Assembly: GCF_029227915.1 (NCBI RefSeq)
Contig: NC_079876.1
Coordinates: 4,776,001-4,840,000 of the forward strand
Source of the DNA: Hydractinia symbiolongicarpus
Taxonomy: Eukaryota > Cnidaria > Hydrozoa > Anthoathecata > Hydractiniidae
Reading direction: 5' to 3'
Length of the DNA: 64,000 nt
Shown here: one piece after another, positions 12,853-24,884 of the stretch
How positions within the stretch are numbered: position 1 is the first letter of the stretch
How the letters are laid out: the number at the start of each line of letters is the position of its first letter
Program-made: the position numbers and the translations under genes
Notes under the pieces: generated by a model
The model's database searches: none
Told to the model about the DNA's origin: nothing
What the model saw: the letters and a program-made list of their open reading frames with translations, nothing else

Positions 12853-13969
12853 ACAGTAAAAAATGACTTTTTATCTTAATTTTTAAATGAAGCGCTACTA
12901 CAGCGCCCAGTGTAATCGCTGAATTTCAGCAATCATTTCATATTAAGAAGAATGTTATTTCTTGGAGTCCAATTGTCTCACTTTCACATTTATAAGGTCA
13001 CAGTCCATAATCAGTTCAATTAAATCCCACAGTCAATCGTTTCACTGTTAAAAGCCATACAACCTATTAATATCAGAAGAATATCGCTAAATACATGTTG
13101 GTACGAATATGTGACCCAACCGTTGTAACTCAAACGAATTGACACCGTTAGAAAGTCAATGAAGTGTAGTTTTGGAAACTGTCGCTATTTCTTCAGCGCG
13201 CGATAACGGATAGGATTGGTCCCACAGTAAATAACGACTTTTTTATCTAAATTTTTAAATAAAGCGCTACCACAACGCACAGTGTAATCGCTGATTTTCG
13301 GCAATCACGTCAAATTAAGAAGAATGTTTTTTCTTGAAGTCCATTTGTGTTATTTATCACATTGATCAGGTCACGGTCCAAAATCAGTTCAATTATGTGC
13401 CACGGTCAATTGTTTCACTGTTAAAAGCGATGCAACCTAGTAATATCAGATAAATATCGCTAAATACATGTTGGTACGAATATGTGACCCAACCGTTGTA
13501 ACTTAAGCTGACTGACACCGTTAGAAAGTTAATGAAATGTAGTTTTAGAAACAGTCGTTATTTCTTCAGCGCACGATGACGGCTAGGATTGGTCCCACAG
13601 TAAGAAATGACTTATTAATCTAAATTTTTAAATGAAGCACTACTACAGCGACAAGTGTAATCGCTGAGCTCCGGCAATCATGTCAAATTAAGAAGAATGT
13701 TATTTCTTTGAGTCCATTTGTGTCATCTATCACATTGATCAGGTCACAGTCCAAAGTTAGTTCAATTAAGTCCCACAGTCAATCGTTTCACTGCTAAAAG
13801 CGATGCAACCTAGTATTATCAGATAAATATCGCTAAATACATGTTGGTACGAATATGTGACCCAACCTTTGAAACTCAAACGAACTGACACCGTTAGAAA
13901 GTCAAAGAAATGTAGTTTTTGAAACTGTCGCTATTTCTTCAGCGCGGGATAACGGCCAGGATTGGTCCC
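12853..13969. repeat. 3-monomer tandem duplication, copy 2 (1,117 bp)
   Basis: This copy lies directly after copy 1 and matches it base for base over most of its length. It ends where GTCCCACAGTAAAGAATGAC near 13970 replaces the GTCCCACAGTAAAAAATGAC that follows copy 1. The near-identity implies a recent event compared with the surrounding monomers. Confidence 0.78.
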
Positions 13970-15990
13970 ACAGTAAAGAATGACTTATTTACCTAAACTT
14001 TGAAATGAAGCGCTACCACAGCGCCCAATGTAATCGCTGAGTTCCGGCAATCACGTCAAATTAAGAAGAATGTTATTTCTTGGAGTCCAATTGTCTCATT
14101 TATCACATTTATCAGGTCACAGTCCAAATTTAGTTCAATTAAGTCCAACAGTCAATCGTTTCATAGTTAAAAGCGATGCAACCTAGTAATATCAGAAAAT
14201 TATCGCAAAATACATGTTGGTACGAATATGTGACCAAATCATTGTAACTGAAACGGACTGACACCGTTAGAAAGTCAATGAAATGTAGTTTTTGAAACTG
14301 TCGCTATTTCTTCAGCGCGCGATAACGGCTAGGATTGGTCCCACAGTAAAAAATGACTTTTTATCTTAATTTTTAATTGAAGCACTACCACAGCGCCCAG
14401 TGTAATCACTGAGTTCGGCAATCACGTCAAATTAAGAAGAATGTTGTTTCTTGGAGTCCAATTGTCTCACTTATAACATTCATAAGGTCACGGTCCAAAG
14501 TTAGTTCAACTAAGTCCCACAGTCAATCTTTTCACTGTTAAAGGCGATGCAACCTAGTAATATCAGATAAATATCGCTAAATATTTGTTGGTACGAAAAT
14601 GTGACCCAAATGTTGAAAGTCAAACGGACTGACACCGTTAAAAAGTCAATGAAATGTAGTTTTTGAAACTGTCGCTATTTCTTCAGCGCGCGATAACGGC
14701 TAGGATTGGTCCCACAGTAAAAAATGACTTTTTATCTTAATTTTTAAATGAAGTGCTACCACAGAGCCCAGTGTAGTCGCTGAGATTCGGCAATCATTTC
14801 ATATTAGGAAGAATGTTTTTTCTTGGAGTCCAATTGTCTCATTTATCACATTTATCAGGTCACGGTCCAAAGTTAGTTCAATTAAGTCCCACAGTCAATC
14901 GTTTCACTGTTAAAAGCGATGCAACCTAGTAATCTCAGAAAAATATGGCTGAACACATGGTAATATGAATATGTGACCCAACTGTTGAAACTCAAACGGA
15001 CTGGCACCGTTAGAAAGTCAATGAAATGTAGTTTTTGAAACTGTCGCTATTTCTTCATTGCTCGATAACGGCTAGGATTGCTCCCAGAGTTAAAAATGAC
15101 TTATTAATCTAAATTTTTAAATGAAGCGCTACCACAGCGCCCAGTGTAATCGCTGAGTTCCGGCAATCATGTCAAATTAAGAAGAATGTTATTTCTTGGA
15201 GTCCAATTTCCTCATTTATCACATTTATCAGGTCACAGACCAAAGTTAGTTCAATTAAGTCCCACAGTCAATCGTTTCACTGTTAAAAACGATGCAACCT
15301 AGTAATATCAGATAAATATCGCTAAATACATGTTGGTACGAATATGTGACCTAACCGTTGAAACTATAACGGACTGGCACCGTTAGAAAGTCAATGGAAT
15401 GTAGTTTTTGAAACTGTCGCTATTTCTTCAGCGCGCGATAACGGCTAGGATTGGTCCCACAGTGAAACATGACTTTTTATCTTAATTTTTAATTGAAGCG
15501 CTACCACAGCGCCCAGTGTAATCGCTGAGTTTCCGCAATCATTTCATATTAAGAAGAATGTTATTTCTTGGAGTCCAATTGTCTCACTTTCACATTTATA
15601 AGGTTACAGTCCATAATCAGTTCAATTAAATCCCACACTCAATCGTTTCACTGTTAAAAGCGATGCAACCTAGTAATATCAGATAAATATCGCTAAATAC
15701 ATGTTGGTACAAAAATGTGACCCAACCGTTGAAACTCAAACGGACTGACACCGTTAAAAAGTCAATGAAATGTAGTTTTTGAAACTGTAGCTACTTCTTA
15801 AGCGCGATAACGGTTAGGATTGGTCCCACAGTAAAGAACGACTTATTTATCTAATTTTTTAAATGAAGCGCTACCACAGCGCCCAGTGTAATCGCTGAGT
15901 TCAGCAATCATTTCATATTAAGAAGAATGTTATTTCTTGGAGTCCAATTGTCTCACTTTCACATTTATAAGGTCACAGTCCATAATCAGT

Positions 15991-16338
15991 TCAATTAAAT
16001 ACCACCCTCAATCGTTTCACTGTTAAAAGCGATGCAACCTAGTAATATCAGATAAATATCACTAAATACATGTTGGTACGAAAATGTGACCCAAATGTTG
16101 AAAGTCAAACGGACTGACACCGTTAAAAAGTCAATAAAATGTAGTTTTTGAAACTGTCGCTATTTCTTCAGCGCGCGATAACGGCTAGGATTGGTCCCAC
16201 AGTAAAAAATGACTTTTTATCTTAATTCTTAAATGAAGTGCTACCACAGAGCCCAGTGTAGCCGCTGAGCTTCGGCAATCATTTCATATTAGGAAGAATG
16301 TTTTTTCTTGGAGTCCAATTGTCTCATCCAAAGTTAGT
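15991..16338. repeat. Shortened monomer (348 bp) with a ~24-bp deletion
   Basis: The monomer start at 15991 is followed by the next at 16339, only 348 bp away. The missing piece lies near 16325, where GTCTCAT runs straight into CCAAAGTTAG. Neighbouring monomers have a segment between these that contains a TATCACATTTATCAGG-like stretch and GTCACAG. I see this form once in the window. Confidence 0.8.
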
Positions 16339-16710
16339 TCAATTAAGTCCCAGAGTCAATCGTTTCACTGTTAAAAGCGATGCAACCTAGTAATATCAGA
16401 TAAATATCGCTAAATACATGTTGGTACGAAAATGTGACCCAAATGTTGAAAGTCAAACGGACTGACACCGTTAAAAAGTCAATGAAATGTAGTTTTTGAA
16501 ACTGTCGCTATTTCTTCAGCGCGCGATAACGGATAGGATTGGTCCCACAGAAAAGAACGACTTAGTTATATAAATTTTTAAATCAAGCGCTACCACAGCG
16601 CCCAGTGTAATCGCTGATTTGCGGTAATCACATCAAATTAAGAAGAATGTTTTTTCTTGGAGTCCAATTGTCTCACTTTCACATTTACAAGGTCACAGTC
16701 CATAATCAGT

Positions 16711-17058
16711 TCAATTAAGTCTCACAGTCAATCGTTTCACTGTTAAAATCCATACAACTTAGTATTACCGAAAAAATATGGCTAAATACATGTTGGTACG
16801 ATTATGTGACTCAACCGTTGTAACTCAAACGGATTGATACTGTTAGAAAGTCAATGAAATGTAGTTTTTGAAACTGTCCATATTTCTTCACCCACAGTAA
16901 AGGATGATTTAATTACCTAAACTTTCAAATGAAGCGCTACCACAGCGCCCAGTGTAATCGCTGAGTTTCGGCAATCATGTCAAATTAGGAAGAATATTAT
17001 TTCTTGGCGTCCAATTGTCTCATTTATCACATTTATCAGGTCGCAGTCCAAAGTTAGT
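16711..17058. repeat. Shortened monomer (348 bp) lacking the G+C-rich box
   Basis: At 16890 the sequence passes from TATTTCTTCA directly to CCCACAGTAA. A normal monomer has 25 bases between, comprising the rest of the GCGCGCGATAACGG box and CTAGGATTGGT. The next monomer starts at 17059, 348 bp after this one. It is the one monomer I noticed that lacks the box altogether. If the box binds a protein, this copy should be a natural non-binding variant. Confidence 0.8.
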
Positions 17059-17431
17059 TCAATTAAGTCCAACAGTCAATCGTCTCATAGTCAAAAGCGA
17101 TGCAACCTAGTAATATCAGAAAAATATCGCTAAATACATGTTGGTACGAATATGTGACCAAACCGTTGTAACTGAAACGGACTGACACCGTTAGAAAGTC
17201 AATGAAATGTAGTTTTTGAAACTGTCGCTATTTCTTCAGCGCGCGATAACGGATATGATTGGTCCCACAGTAAAGAGAGACTTATTTATCTAAACTCTTA
17301 AATGAAGCACTACCACAGCTCCCAGTGTAATCGCTGAGCTCGGGCAATCACGTCAAATTAAGAAGAATGTTATTTCTTGGAGTCCAATTGTCTCATTTAT
17401 CACATTTATCAGGTCACAGTCCAAAGTTAGT

Positions 17432-17804
17432 TCAATTAAGTCCCACAGTCAATCGTTTCACTGTTAAAAGCGATGCAACCTAGTAATATCAGATAAATAT
17501 CGCTAAATACATGTTGGTACGAAAATGTGACCCAACCGTTGAAACTCAAACGAACTGACACCGTTAAAAAGTCAATGAAATGTAGTTATTGAAACTGTAG
17601 CTACTTCTTCAGCGCGCGATAATGGCTAGGATTGGTCCCACAGTAAAGAACAATTTATTTATCTAATTTTTTAAATGAAGCGCTACCACAGCGCCCAGTG
17701 TAATCGCTGAGTTCCGGCAATCACGTCAAATTAAGAAGAATGTTATTTCTTGCAGTCCAATTGTCTCACTTATAACATTTATTAGGTCACGGTCCAAAGT
17801 TAGT
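17432..17804 (+). repeat. Representative satellite monomer (373 bp)
   Basis: This copy is close to the array consensus. Base counting by hand gives 75 C and 65 G in 373 bp (37.5% G+C) and 16 CpG dinucleotides. The order of landmarks is: TCAATTAAGTCCCACAG start; AAAAGCGATGCAACCTAG; a TATCGCTAAATACATGTTGG block; CCAACCGTTGAAACTC; an AAAGTCAATGAAATGTAG block; a G+C-rich CAGCGCGCGATAA box; a second GGTCCCACAG; an AT-rich stretch; the short inverted repeat GCGCT-ACCAC-AGCGC; TGTAATCGCTGAG; TCAAATTAAGAAGAATGTT; and a closing TCACAGTCC or TCACGGTCC. The start point is arbitrary. The length is close to twice a typical nucleosome repeat. No open frame spans the monomer. Confidence 0.93.
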
Positions 17805-20783
17805 TCAACTAAATCCCACAATCAATCGTTTCATTGTTAAAAGCGATGCAACCTAGTAATATCAGATAAATATCGCTAAATACATGTTGGTACGAAAATG
17901 TGACCCAACCGTTGAAAGTCAAACGGACTGACACCGTTAAAAAGTCAATGAAATGTAGTTTTTGAAACTGTCGCTATTTCTTCAGCGCGCGATAACGGCT
18001 AGGATTGGTCCCACAGTAAAAAAATGACTTTTTATCTTAATTCTTAAATGAAGTGCTACCACAGAGCCCAGTGTAGTCGCTGAGTTTCGGCAATCATTTC
18101 ATATTAGGAAGAATGTTTTTTCTTGGAGTCCAATTGTCTCATTTATCACATTTATCAGGTCACGGTCTAAAGTTAGTTCAATTAAGTCCCACAGTCAATC
18201 GTTTCACTGTTAAAAGCGATGCAACCTAGTAATATCAGATAAATATCGCTAAATACATGTTGGTACGAAAATGTGACCCAACCGTTGAAACTCAAACGGA
18301 CTGACACCGTTAAAAAGACAAAAAAATATAGTTTTTAAAACTGTAGCTACTCCTTCAGCGCGTGATAACGGCTAGGATTGGTACCACAGTAAAGAACGAC
18401 TTATTTATCTAATTTTTTAAATGAAGCGCTACCATAGCGCCCAGTGTAATCGCTGAGATCCGGCAATCACGTCAAATTAAGAAGAATGTTATTTCTTGGA
18501 GTCCAATTGTCTCACTTATAACATTTATAAGGTCACAGTCCAAAATCAGTTCAATTATGTGCCACAGTCAATCGTTTCACTGTTAAAAGCCATACAACCT
18601 AGTAATATCAGAATTATATCGCTAAATACATGTTGGTACGAATATGTGACCCAACCGTTGTTACTCAAACGGATTAACACCGTTAGAAAGTCAATGAAAT
18701 GTAGTTTTTGAAACTGTCGCTTCTTCTTCAGCGCGCGATAACGGATAGAATTTGTCCCACAGAAAAGAACGACTTATTTACCTACATTTTTAAATGAAGC
18801 GCTACGACAGCGCCCAGTGTAATCGCTGATTTGCGGTAATCACATCAAATTAAGAAGAATGTTCTTTCTTGGAGTCCAATTGTCTCACTTTCACATTTAC
18901 AAGGTCACAGTCCATAATCAGTTCAATTAAGTCTCACAGTCAATCGTTTCACTGTTAAAAGCCATACAACTTAGTATTACCGAAAAAATATCGCTAAATA
19001 CATGTTGGTACGAAAATGTGACCCAACCGTTGAAACTCAAACGAACTGACACCGTTTAAAAGTCAATGAAATGTAGTTTTTGAACCTGTAGCTACTTCTT
19101 CAGCGCGCGATAACGGCTAGGATTGGTCCCACAGTGAAACATGACTTTTTATCTTAATTTTTAATTGAAGCGCTACCACAGCGCCCAGTGTAATCGCTGA
19201 GTTTCAGCAATCATTTCATATTAAGAAGAATGTTATTTCTTGGAGACCAATTGTCTCACTTTCACATTTATAAGGTTACAGTCCATAATCAGTTCAATTT
19301 AATCCCACAGTCAATCGTTTCACTGTTAAAAGCGATGCAACCTAGTAATATCAGATAAATATCGCTACATACATGTTGGTACGAAAATGTGACCCAACCG
19401 TTGAAACTCAATCGAACTGACACCGTTAAAAAGTCAATGAAATGTAGTTTTTGAAACTGTAGCTACTTCTTCAGCGCGCGATAATGGCTAGGATTGGTCC
19501 CACAGTAAAGAACGACTTATTTATCAAATTTTTTAAATGAAGCGCTACCACAGCGCCCAGTGTAATCGCTGAGTTTCGGCAATCACGTCAAATTAAGAAG
19601 AATGTTATTTCTTGGAGTCCAATTGTCTCACTTATAACATTTATAATGTCACGGTCCAAAGTTAGTTCAACTAAATCCCACAGTAAATCGTTTCATTGTT
19701 AAAAGCGATGCAACCTAGTAATATCAGATAAATATCGCTAAATACATGTTGGTACGAAAATGTGACCCAACCGTTGAAAGTCAGACGGACTGACACCGTT
19801 AAAAAGTCAATGAAATGTAGTTTTTGAAACTGTCGCTATTTCTTCAGCGCGCGATAACGGCTAGGATTGGTCCCACAGTAAAAAATGACTTTTTATCTTA
19901 ATTCTTAAATGAAGTGCTACCACAGCGCCCAGTGTAATCGCTGAGATCCGGCAATCACGTCAAATTAAGAAGAATGTTATTCCTTGGAGTCCAATTGTCT
20001 CACTTATAACATTTATAAGGTCACAGTCCAAAATCAGTTCAATTATGTGCCACAGTCAATCGTTTCACTGTTAAAAGCCATACAACCTAGTAATATCAGA
20101 ATTATATCGCTAAATACATGTTGGTACGAATATGTGACCCTACCGTTGTAACTCAAACGGACTGACACCGTTAGAATGTCAATGAAATGTAGTTTTTGAA
20201 ACTGTCGCTACTTCTTCAGCGCGCGATAACGGATAGGATTTGTCCCACAGAAAAGAACGACTTATTTATCTACATTTTTAAATGAAGCGCTACCACAGCG
20301 CCCAGTGTAATCGCTAATTTTCGGTAATCACATCAAATTAAGAAGAATGTTTTTTCTTGGAGTCCAATTGTCTCACTTTCACATTTACAAGGTCACAGTC
20401 CCTAATCAGTTCAATTAAGTCTCACAGTTAACCGTTTCACTGTTAAAAGCCATACAACTTAGTATTACCGAAAAAATATGGCTAAATACATGTTGGTACG
20501 AATATGTGACTCAACCGTTGTAACTCAAACGGATTGATACTGTTAGAAAGTCAATGAATTGTAGTTTTTGAAACTGTCGCTATTTCTTCAGCGCGCGATA
20601 ACGGCTAGGATTGGTCCCACAGTAAAGGATAACTTACTTACCTAAACTTTCAAATGAAGCGCTACCACAGCGCCCAGTGTAATCGCTGAGTTCCCGCAAT
20701 CACGTCAAATTAAGAAGAATGTTATTTCTTGGAGTCCAATTGTCTCATTTATCACATTTATCAGGTCACGGTCGAAAGTTAGT

Positions 20784-23020
20784 TCAATTAAGTCCAACAG
20801 TCAATCGTTTCATAGTTAAAAGCGATGCAACCTAGTAATATCAGAAAAATATCGCTAAATACATGTTGGTACGAATATGTGACCTAACCGTTGAAACTAT
20901 AACGGACTGGCACCGTTAGAAAGTCAATGAAATGTAGTTTTTGAAACTGTCGCTATTTCTCCAGCGCGCGATAACGGCTAGGATTGGTCCCACAGTGAAA
21001 CATGACTTTTTATCTTAATTTTTAATTGAAGCGCTACTACAGCGCCCAGTGTAATCGCTGAGTTTCAGCAATTATTTCAAATTAAGAAGAATGTTTTTTC
21101 TCGGATTCCATATGTGTCATTTATCACATTGATCAGGTCACGGTCCAAAGGTAGTTCAATTAAGTCCCACAGTCAATCGTTTCACTGTTAAAAGCGATGC
21201 AACCTAGTAATATCAAAAAAATATCGCTAAATACATGTTGGTACGAATATGTGACACAACCATTGTAACTCAAACGGACTGACGCCGTTAGAAAGTCATT
21301 GAAATGTAGTTCTAGAAACTGTCGCTATTTCTTCAGCGCGCGATGACGGCTAGGATTGGTTCCATAATATAAAAACGACTTTTATTATCTTAATTTTTAA
21401 ATGAAGCGCTACCACAGCGCCCAGTGTAATCGCTGAGTTCGGCAACCACGTCAAATTAAGAAGAATGTTATTTCTTGGAGTCCAATTGTCTCATTTATCA
21501 CATTTATCAGGTCACAGTCCAAAGTTAGTTCAATTAAGTCCAACAGTCAATCGTTTCATAGTTAAAAGCGATGCAACCTAGTAATATCAGAAAAATATCG
21601 CTAAATACATGTTGGTACGAATATGTGACCAAACCGTTGTAACTGAAACGGACTGACACCGTTAAAAAGTCAATGAAATGTAGTTTTTGAAGCTGTAGCT
21701 ACTTCTTCAGCGCGCGATAACGGCTAGGATTGGTCCCACAGTAAAATTTGACTTATTTATCTAATTTTTTAAATAAAGCGCTACCACAGCTCCCAGTGTA
21801 ATCGCTGATTTGCGGTAATCACGTCAAATTAAGAAGAATGTTTTTTCTTGGAGTCCATTTGTGTCATCTATCACATTGATCATGTCACAGTCCAAAGTTA
21901 GTTCAATTAAGTCCCACAGTCAATCGTTTCACTGTTAAAAGCGATGCAATCTAGTAATATCAGATAAATATCGCTAAATACATGTTGGTACAAATATGTG
22001 ACCCAACCGTTGAAACTCAAACGAACTGACACCGTTAGAAAGTCAATGAAATGTAGTTTTTGAAACTGTCGCTTATTCTTCAGGGCACGAAAACGGCCAG
22101 GATTGGTCCCACAGTAAAGGATAACTTATTTACCTAAACTTTCAAATAAAGAGCTACCACAGCGCCCTGTGTAATCGCTGAGTTCCGGCAATCACGTCAA
22201 ATTAAGAAGAATGTTATTTCTTGGAGTGCAATTGTCTCATTTATCACATTTATCAGGTCACAGTCCAAAGTTAGTTCAATTAAGTCCAACAGTCAATCGT
22301 TTCATAGTTAAAAGCGATGAAACCTAGTAATACCAGATAAATATCGCTAAATACATGTTAGTACGAAAATGTGACCCAACCGTTGAAACTCAAACGGACT
22401 GACACCGTTAAAAAGACAAAAAATGTAGTTTTTGAAACTGTAGCTACTTCTTCAGCGCGCGATAACGGCTAGGATTGGTCCCACAGTAAAGAACGACTTA
22501 TTTATCTAATTTTTTAAATGAAGCGCTACCACAGCGCCAAGTGTAATCGCTGAGTTCCGGCAATCACGTCAAATTAAGAAGAATGTTATTTCTTGGAGTC
22601 CAATTGTCTCACTTATAACATTTATAAGGTCACAGTCCGAAATCAGTTCAATTATGTGCCACAGTCAATCGTTTCACTGTTAAAAGCCATACAACCTAGT
22701 AATATCAGAATTATATCGCTAAATACATGTTGGTACGAATATGTGACCCAACCGTTGTAACTCAAACGGATTAACACCGTTAGAAAGTCAAGGAAATGTA
22801 GTTTTTGAAACTGTCGCTATTTTTTCAGAGCACGATAACGGATAGGATTTGTCCCACAGAAAAGAACGACTTATTTATCTAAATTTTTAAATGAAGCGCT
22901 ACCACAGCGCCCAGTGTAATCGCTGAGTTCCCGCAATCACGTCAAATTAAGAAGAATGTTATTTCTTGGAGTCCAATTGTCTCATTTATCACATTTATCA
23001 GGTCACAGTCCAAAGTTAGT
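20784..23020. repeat. Higher-order repeat A, copy 1 (6 monomers, 2,237 bp)
   Basis: The anchor variant TAACCGTTGAAACTATAACG recurs near 20884, 23120, 24985, 26848, 29087 and 30951, giving six copies spaced 2,237, 1,864, 1,864, 2,238 and 1,865 bp. Copy 1 is a six-monomer form. A second marker, GAAGCTGTAGCTAC, falls at 21690 here and at 23927, 25791, 27655, 29893 and 31758 in the later copies. Copy 1 reads GACCTAACC at the anchor where copies 2 and 3 read GACGTAACC, so it is the most distinct of the early copies. Similarity to copy 2 extends slightly left, to about 20650. Confidence 0.75.
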
Positions 23021-24884
23021 TCAATTAAGTCCAACAGTCAATCGTTTCATAGTTAAAAGCGATGCAACCTAGTAATATCAGAAAAATATCGCTAAATACA
23101 TGTTGGTACGAATATGTGACGTAACCGTTGAAACTATAACGGACTGGCACCGTTAGAAAGTCAATGAAATGTAGTTTTTGAAACTGTCGCTATTTCTCCA
23201 GCGCGCGATAACGGCTAGGATTGGTCCCACAGTGAAACATGACTTTTTATCTTAATTTTTAATTGAAGCGCTACTACAGCGCCCAGTGTAATCGCTGAGT
23301 TTCAGCAATTATTTCAAATTAAGAAGAATGTTTTTTCTTGGATTCCATATGTGTCATTTATCACATTGATCAGGTCACGGTCCAAAGGTAGTTCAATTAA
23401 GTCCCACAGTCAATCGTTTCACTGTTAAAAGCGATGCAACCTAGTAATATCAAAAAAATATCGCTAAATACATGTTGGTACGAATATGTGACACAACCGT
23501 TGTAACTCAAACGGACTGACGCCGTTAGAAAGTCATTGAAATGTAGTTCTTGAAACTGTCGCTATTTCTTCAGCGCGCGATGACGGCTAGGATTGGTTCC
23601 ATAATATAAAAACGACTTTTATTATCTTAATTTTTAAATGAAGCGCTACCACAGCGCCCAGTGTAATCGCTGAGTTCGGCAACCACGTCAAATTAAGAAG
23701 AATGTTATTTCTTGGAGTCCAATTGTCTAATTTATCACATTTATCAGGTCACAGTCCAGAGTTAGTTCAATTAAGTCCAACAGTCAATCGTTTCATAGTT
23801 AAAAGCGATGCAACCTAGTAATGTTAGAAAAATATCGCTAAATACATGTTGGTACGAATATGTGACCAAACCGTTGTAACTGAAACGGACTGACACCGTT
23901 AAAAAGTCAATGAAATGTAGTTTTTGAAGCTGTAGCTACTTCTTCAGCGCGCGATAACGGCTAGGATTGGTCCCACAGTAAAATTTGACTTATTTATCTA
24001 ATTTTTTAAATGAAGCGCTACCACAGCTCCCAGTGTAATCGCTGATTTGCGGTAATCACGTCAAATTAAGAAGAATGTTTTTTCTTGGAGTCCATTTGTG
24101 TCATCTATCACATTGATCATGTCACAGTCCAAAGTTAGTTCAATTAAGCCCCACAGTCAATCGTTTCACTGTTAAAAGCGATGCAATCTAGTAATATCAG
24201 ATAAATATCGCTAAATACATGTTGGTACGAATATGTGACCCAACCGTTGAAACTCCAGCGAACTGACACCGTTAGAAAGTCAATGAAATGTAGTTTTTGA
24301 AACTGTCGCTTATTCTTCAGCGCACGATAACGGCCAGGATTGGTCCCACAGTTAAAAATGACTTATTAATGTAAATTTTTAATTGAAGCGCTACCACAGC
24401 GCCCAGTGAAATCGCTGAGTTTCGCCAATCATTTCAAATTAAGAAAAATGTTTTTTCTTGGAGTCCAATTGTCTCACTTTCACATTTATAAGGTCACAGT
24501 CCATAATCAGTTCAATTAAGTCTCACAGTCAATCGTTTCACTGTTAAAAGCCATACAACTTAGTAATACCGAAAAAATATTGCTAAATACATGTTGGTAC
24601 GAATATGTGACTCAAACGTTGTAACTCAAACGGATTGATACTGTTAGAAAGTCAATGAAATGTAGTTTTTGAAAATGTCGCTATTTCTTCAGCGCGCGAT
24701 AATGGCTAGGATTGGTCCCACAGTAAAGGATAACTTATTTACCTAAACTTTCAAATGAAGCGCTACCACAACGCCCAGTGTAATCGCTGAGTTCCGGCAA
24801 TCACGTCAAATTAAGAAGAATGTTATTTCCCGGAGTCCAGTTGTCTCATTTTTCACATTTATCAGGTCACAGTCCAAAGTTAAT
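23021..24884. repeat. Higher-order repeat A, copy 2 (5 monomers, 1,864 bp)
   Basis: Five monomers. Private variants shared with copy 3 include GACGTAACC at the anchor, AAGCCCCACAG (24148 and 26012) and the unusual TTCCCGGAGTCCAG form. The five-monomer form is one monomer shorter than copies 1 and 4. Confidence 0.8.

Larger units (their letters stand above)
13970..20783. repeat. Diverged, weakly ordered satellite block
   Basis: Monomers here are more varied than in the blocks on either side. They mix forms such as GTGCTACCACAGAGCC, CCAAATGTTGAAAGTC and CATATTAGGAAGAATG. Some order remains: a TTCAACTAAATCCCACA variant at 17806 returns near 19668 (1,862 bp, five monomers), and a TTATGTGCCACAG variant at 18551 returns at 20039 (1,488 bp, four monomers). 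Two monomers carry internal deletions of about 24-25 bp. The greater spread and indel load fit an older part of the array that has not been homogenised recently. The 71-codon open frame beginning near 18496 lies entirely inside ordinary monomers. Confidence 0.65.

Noticed and set aside
18496-18711. A 71-codon open frame on the plus strand.
   Set aside because: It lies across ordinary satellite monomers, has no recognisable domain or start signal, and is interrupted in sister monomers. It is a chance open frame in repeat DNA.
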